In this document: positions 58,550-64,000 of the stretch, one piece after another | How positions within the stretch are numbered: the stretch's first letter is position 1 | Layout: each line of letters opens with the position of its first letter | Source: Ailurus styani | Taxonomy: Eukaryota > Chordata > Mammalia > Carnivora > Ailuridae | DNA: 64,000 bases | Direction of reading: 5' to 3' | NCBI GenBank assembly: GCA_002007465.1 | Contig: LNAC01000001.1 | Location: 3,061,327 to 3,125,326 of the forward strand | Program-made: the position numbers and the translations under genes | Notes under the pieces: generated by a model | Seen by the model: only the letters and a program-made list of their open reading frames with translations | What the model was told of the DNA's origin: nothing | The model's database searches: none

Positions 58550-58600
58550 TTTTTTTAATTTTATTTTTATTCTTTGCCCAAGGGGTACAGGTCTGTGAAT
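58550..58600 (-). mobile_element. Mini L1 insertion, 3' end part
   Basis: Read on the minus strand: ATTCACAGACCTGTACCCCT, then a short A-rich and AATAAA-like end. This is the extreme 3' end of a young carnivore L1. The inverted companion follows at 58601-58662, and both lie between exact duplications. Confidence 0.88.
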
Positions 58601-58662
58601 GGACATTGGGGAGGGTTTGTGCTTTGGTAAATGCTGTGAAAGATGTAAGCCTGATGATTCAC
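58601..58662 (+). mobile_element. Mini L1 insertion, inverted upstream part
   Basis: Plus-strand L1 3'UTR text GGACATTGGGGAGGG, GTGCTTTGG, 'gctgtgaaagatgtaagcctgatgattcac', which in the consensus lies immediately upstream of the piece at 58550-58600. The two pieces share about ten bases (GATTCACAGA) at the break. Confidence 0.88.
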
Positions 58663-58679
58663 AGATTTGATTGACTTTT

Positions 58680-61174
58680 AATGTCAATTTTTTATAAACA
58701 TAAATTTGACAAACTGTCATGAGAGGTAACACCTTTTGTTATTTACAGTTAAGCTCTCTCCTACTCAGCTTAAGAAAGAAGTATATTTGTTTTTCTTGGT
58801 GGCTATTACTGTAAATCAAGCCAGCAATTTACCAAAGGAGGTGAATTAACTCTTGGGTCACTGAAGAGTTTGTGGCCCTGTGGAAGAAGCTGAAGTGAGG
58901 GTAAGAAAGGCATACAAAGACAGCATGCTGCCAGGCCTCTTGGTTGCAAGAGACTGAGTCTCTTGTTGTAAGTCTTCATACAAAAGCTGAAATTCACTAG
59001 AGTTGGTCCAGGAATATGGCTGAATCAGAGACGGACTCTATGGCACTGAGAATCTGTGTTGTCTTTTTCATCTCTGGGTTCTGTTTTCTTCAACAATATT
59101 GGCTTCGTTCTTCCCACCCCCACATTAAACAAAAAATATGGCCACGCATACCACGGTCGAAGAATGGTAGTTTTAGGGGCAGAACAGCTGATGTCTCAGA
59201 TATATCTCTGACCTGAGCAGCATGACCCGAGCAGCTCTGACCCCATGATGACCACAGAGCCAGTTTTGAGGCTGGGAGATGTGGGCCTCTGATGGTTTGG
59301 GCCTGAGTTGGGGGCCATCCCCATGCTGGGGTGACAGAATTAGCCCTCCTGGCAATGGAACCGATCCCACAAGATGAGGACTTCTGTTCTCATGGCTGAT
59401 GGGAAAACTCACGGGACAAACAATGCTCTAGGCATCAAGGACCAGGAGAGACGCAATCTTTGTACCTCTGAAAAGCTGAGCTGTGGGTGACACAAAGATT
59501 TCAACTCTGTCACTTATTTAAAGTGGATGCATTTCATGAGCATTTGTTTGAATATCGTCTGTATCTTGTGACTTGCATTAGCACCTTTATTTACCTAAAT
59601 TCCAAACACACCTGGTTGCATTATACTGCATTTCACCTTGGCTGATGACACCTCAGTAACCCCTCATTGGACCTAGCCAATAAATAAAAGGATATGTTAC
59701 AACTCCTGAGAAAATCATGCTTTTCTTCATAAAATCTCGGGATGTGAAATTGTTACCTCTGCCATTATAGACTGAACACAACCCCAGGTTAACCCCACAG
59801 GTAAATCTCCCTGCTTCTGTGGTTCCCCCGCTAGTAACTCAATATGAAATCGAAGATTCCTTAGCGCTGGTCAGGAATTAATTTGGTGCATGACTATTCC
59901 GAGAACCTGCTGCCTTCCAGGACTTATACCTGTGTATGTGGACACACACATAAACACACATCTGTGCAGATGTGTTCTGGCGAACTTCTGAATGGATTGG
60001 ACCATGTGTATATCTTTCTAGCAATTTTTTGTTTTTTCAGAATTCTGCAATGCTATCATTTTTTCCCCTCCTGTTACATAGAAGAGATGGGTTTCCCTTC
60101 CCCTGCCCATGAGCTGGATTAATAGTTAATGAAGCCTTGGGAGGAGGAACAAAGTCTGTGGGGGTGTGATCAGAGATTAGTCTTTTAAAACACAGCTAAA
60201 CATTTTGTCCTGGTTTAGCTGCTCACTGGTCTCCCGCTGGGCCTCCTGCAGAGACCACGGTGTGAGAGCACCGATCCCACTCCCTGCCCTGGGCAACAGA
60301 ACCGAGATTCCTGGTGGCAGGGTGGACACAGACAGTGCCTGGGATGGGTATCTTGTGCTGGAGCCTTCTGCTGATCAGACAGTAGCCAGACCTGTCATTT
60401 CTCAGGGACTGTGTTTCACTTGCTTGCTGCCATGGGCAGGAAGTCATGGGCCACCGAAAGAGGTGGATCAGAAAGGGAAGCCATGAAAACATCTTCCTGG
60501 TGGTAAAATCACTGAAGGAGCCAGGAGTGGGCAGAGGTGGCACTGGAAGTTAGCTGGGTAACTTGGAGAGCATTGACCCACCAGAGAAAGGAACCCCAGT
60601 AGCCTCCTAGCAAAGGGGATAGTGTCAAAGTCAATGTGAAAAGGTCCTTGAACTTGGAACTACAACTCAGGGAGGATGCAGTGTGTGGAGGTGGGGATGG
60701 TGGCCCTCACACTGGCTGTTGGGAGGGAGGTTCTGGGACTCAGTGCTCCTTCACTAGTGGGCGCCTTGAGACACAGGCTCTGCAAAGGACACAGTTCAAT
60801 TTCCAGGCAGTTGAGCCCAGCAAAAGCAAGAGGTCTCTCCATTCCCTGTGTGAAGCTTAGGCACAGAGAATGCCAGACTGCCATCTTGCCAGGAAGCTTA
60901 TGATGCTAACAGGGTGCCAGGATAGCCACATGCAGCTCTGGTCCCTTGTACATAAAGGAAATTCCCTGGCAGGACCTGGGGGTCCAGGATGAGCCAGTCT
61001 CTCCAGAATATCAGCAATGGGAAACAAAAGGGCATTCTCCAGGCAGGGCCTCTGACATGGTGCAGATGCCCCTGTTTTCAGCAGAAAAACTCCATAGCCT
61101 TCATTTTCAGATTCCTGGGAAGGAGAGTTTGATATTACCCACTGGGGAGGAGGTGATGCTTCTGAAGGACACCT
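58680..61174. other. Unique sequence, no gene recognised
   Basis: No repeat family that I can support. A CA-rich run lies around 59940-59960. Frames at 60205-60903 overlap on both strands with no family signature. Confidence 0.45.
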
Positions 61175-61375
61175 GGGTGCTATCGGGAAGGGCATGGGCT
61201 GCGCACAGCCAAGAGCCCCAAACAGCCACCCTGCAGCCCTTGGGTGCTATCGGGAAGGGCATGGGCTGCACACAGCCAAGAGCCCCAAACAGCCACCCTG
61301 CAACCCTTGGGTGCTATCGGGAAGGGCATGGGCTGCGCACAGCCAAGAGCCCCAAACAGCCACCCTGCAGCCCTT
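61175..61375. repeat. Three tandem copies of a 67-bp unit
   Basis: Copies begin GGGTGCTATCGGGAAGGGCA at 61175, 61242 and 61309, with period exactly 67. Copies 1 and 3 appear identical. Copy 2 differs at two sites (GCACAC for GCGCAC, and GCAACCC for GCAGCCC). 67 is not a multiple of three, so each copy shifts frame, which argues against coding. It is a young triplication. Confidence 0.97.
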
Positions 61376-62240
61376 GGAAATGGTTTTCCTTCAGGTCCTT
61401 TGGGAAGGGATTACTTTTCCTGGAATTCTTTCTTGTTATATTTTTTCCCTTGCATTTTGCTTTGGACTCACAGTAGGGATGTCCTTAGGTCCAGAGGGCC
61501 TGATTCCTCCTGAAGTGCCAGGAACAAACTCATCACCCAAATGGCACATTGCACGTTTCCATCAAGACCCTGGAGCTGGCTCAGAGGCTTAGGTCAGCAT
61601 GTGATTTGCTGAAAGAACACAGATGTTGTGCTGTGGCCGTATGGCTCATTAAGGGGACATGTTCTATTTGTGCTTTGCCATGACTGGGCTGACTTTGCCG
61701 AGGAAACGCAGTCATGGCCCCAGAAGCCAGAGCAGGTCAGTACCAGCTTCTGGATGGAGTAACTTCCAATATCCCTCCTGCAGGCTGGAACCCTGTATGA
61801 AGGTTGACTGCCTACTAGCACGGAGCATTACCAGGTACCACTGTGCAAAAGCAAAACACGCCACTGGAAGCTGTGTGGCTTTGGGGGGAGCGTTTGACTT
61901 TTTCTGTTTCCTCCTCTATTAAGTGAACGATTTGACGTGGGGAGGAGCAGGTGCGGTTTGGCCCCGTTACCCCAGTACTTCTCGGGAGGCACTGGGGTGG
62001 ATGGATGGATCGAAGAAAGCAGAAACCCAAGGGATTATCAAGCAATCAGTCCCACTGGAGAAGAAGAAAAGAGAAACTGTTTTCAAGCAAAAACAAATAC
62101 CATTGAATTCCACCCAGTGATACAGCCATAGGGCAATTAAGTAATACGACTTCTTGGGATGCACGTGAAAATAAACAGGCACATCTCAACGTTTCATCTG
62201 TGAGACATATGAAAGACCTTTGTACATGCCAACAGCTAGG
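61376..62240. other. Unique sequence, no gene recognised
   Basis: No repeat or exon recognised. Confidence 0.5.
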
Positions 62241-64000
62241 GAACAAGGCGGATATTAAATCATTGGCCTCTGTTTGAACTTACAAATATTTTTAATTTGA
62301 GAAGTATTTAAACCAGTAACTTTCATAAACGAAGTTATGACAGCTTGACGGAACAGAGAAGTCGCCCAACAGGACAAATATTTTCATAATGGTTTTGCTT
62401 TTTTCATTCCTTTAAATATCAAGTAATAATATTTTTAATGTTTTTGTAAACATGAGATGGTTTAATGCTTGAAAAATTGTGTCTCATAAATAAGCTTTAT
62501 TATCTGTCAAAAAGGATGAAAATATAACTTTACATTTCTGTTTTAAAGTAATTTTAGTGCCTATTAGCTATAAAGTAACAGTTATATATAATTTAGAGTA
62601 TGTAGTCACTCGAAACAACTTGACATTTTCACACAAACAGAGAACCGTAATAATAGTCTTGGGATTTCATTGGAAGTATGCACCACTACAGGATATTAAA
62701 ATAACTTATGGTGCACTGTAATTCTTGTTTTGTATTTGTCCAAGTAGTTGTGAAGAAGGCAATAAAGTAGTAAAATAAAAACCTGAGCTCCAACTCCAGC
62801 TAAGCTGCATTCTTAAAGTTATAGTCATCTTTTCAAATTAACTGTGATTAACCTAGTTGACATTTCTTGGTGTCATCTTTGACTTTTTCTTTCCTAATAA
62901 TATTTTGTTTCAATGGCCAATTCTATTTATCTTAGCTTATTATTTGAGACATCATAATTGCACTAAGATAAAAATGCTGATGGCGTGCAGTAGTGATTCT
63001 GCTCATAATTGTCAAAGAGGAAATTACTTGTTGCTTTTAAGAGGCTCTGGACATGGGAGAAGTTTTTTGCTCTGCCTGAGACAAAGCAACCAGCCAAAGC
63101 AGAACTTGTAGTAATGGTGGTTTTGTCTACTGTTTTCGTTTGAGCACATAAACAAGATTCATTAGGTAGTTGACCAGTGTATGGCTGAAATTGTTTCACA
63201 AACTGGAATTCATACATGAGGTATGCATGTAAATGAAAAAAGAGAACATTAAATCATATTCTGCCAGCTTAAAAGACAGATACTTGGATGTAGTCTGGTT
63301 TAAAGTCTATCTTGGAGGAATCTGAAAGAGGAGCATTTTGAGACTATTGTAAACCAGATGTAAGGACACTATTTAACCTACTTAAGAGAGAAAGCCATTT
63401 ACTGCATCGTTTATAGAGCTGACATATCATTATGCTTGCCTCATTAAAGCACGCCCAACATTACCCTCTTTCTGGCAACGTGTATCCCTGTATGCCCTTG
63501 AATAGAACGAAAAGGCATTTCTTTAAAATACTTCTTAATTGTACTTTTGCATTAATTTTGATTGGCTTTTTGCCCACTGGTAAGGTGTCAGTATCATTTG
63601 CAGCGGCCATACAATACATGAGAATTCTTTCACGATAACTAACCCTATACTTCAATATTATTCCTGAGAGAGGGGCCAAGGAAAAAAATAATTTTTGTGT
63701 GGTTAAAGATGGGCGCCATTTATAATCTACATATTGCAATTAAAACCACTCAAGGATTTGACTTCCGTTAATTTTAATTGAAGTGGTATGCGGGTAGGGA
63801 TTAGGTGAATGCGCAGATGTGCACAAAAATTAATATGAACCTGGAGAAATGTCTTTTCTCCATAAAAGGACTGACCAAATGTTCACAGATGGAATTTGAG
63901 AGGACCCTTATTGAATAAACCAGTAGGGCTCACTTGGGTCATTTCTGTAGCAATTCCATATACTTTATGTTGGAAAAGACATGCCCCTTTCTTTTTCTTT
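62241..64000. other. AT-rich, repeat-free end region
   Basis: No SINE, L1, L2 or microsatellite is visible in about 1.76 kb. The stretch is AT-rich with many homeodomain-type cores, for example around 63760-63785 (CCGTTAATTTTAATTGAAG), and GGGCGCCATTTATAATC at 63712. Absence of repeats over this length and the word content are compatible with clustered conserved non-coding elements. This is inference only. Confidence 0.35.

Larger units (their letters stand above)
58533..58679. repeat. 17-bp perfect target-site duplication flanking the mini L1
   Basis: AGATTTGATTGACTTTT at 58533-58549 and 58663-58679 is identical, defining a 113-bp insertion. The TTTT-rich right side fits an L1 endonuclease target on the opposite strand. 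Confidence 0.95.

Overview
This window reads as non-coding nuclear DNA from a caniform carnivore, most likely a mustelid (ferret, mink, otter or badger group). The evidence is the repeat content. Sixteen tRNA-Lys-derived CAN-SINEs can be recognised on both strands. Many carry the variant with 'GTGGGTTAAAGCCTCTGCC' in the body and 'CTACTTGTGATCTCTC' before an AATAAA-rich tail, which I associate with musteloids. There are also carnivore L1 3' ends. I find no protein-coding exon, RNA gene or processed pseudogene that I can defend. Nearly all open frames are short, overlap on both strands, or lie in tandem repeats or L1 relics.

Layout. 1-2606: no recognisable feature. 2607-3343: three antisense SINEs, two of them stacked on one target. 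4178-8655: a layered L1 graveyard. Old antisense L1 copies were invaded by SINEs, by a carnivore L1 3'UTR piece, and by an L1 whose 5' half is inverted (twin priming). 8655-18340: mostly unique sequence with L2 relics, two SINEs and a CpG cluster at 17466-17600. 18341-28990: SINEs and degraded L1 pieces on both strands. 30428-31170: a regular 31-bp minisatellite of (CAA)8 blocks. 32440-38390: ancient L1-like, MIR and L2 relics, a GA microsatellite, two SINEs and a solo LTR. 38418-39070: a CATC-based higher-order minisatellite. 40360-42110: a MER5A-like DNA transposon and another old L1 with an internal triplication. 42100-46100: GC-rich, with a CpG-island-like core at 45085-45650. 46100-53770: largely unique, with CpG-retaining stretches that look like conserved non-coding DNA. 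53777-64000: a DNA transposon relic, two SINEs, a very small twin-primed L1 with a perfect 17-bp target-site duplication (58533-58679), a 67-bp triplication (61175-61375) and an AT-rich repeat-free end.

No operon, phage, CRISPR or novel gene system is present. The informative content is repeat stratigraphy, three unusual tandem arrays, two L1 inversions, and candidate regulatory elements that would need cross-species alignment. Family names come from pattern memory, not a database search.
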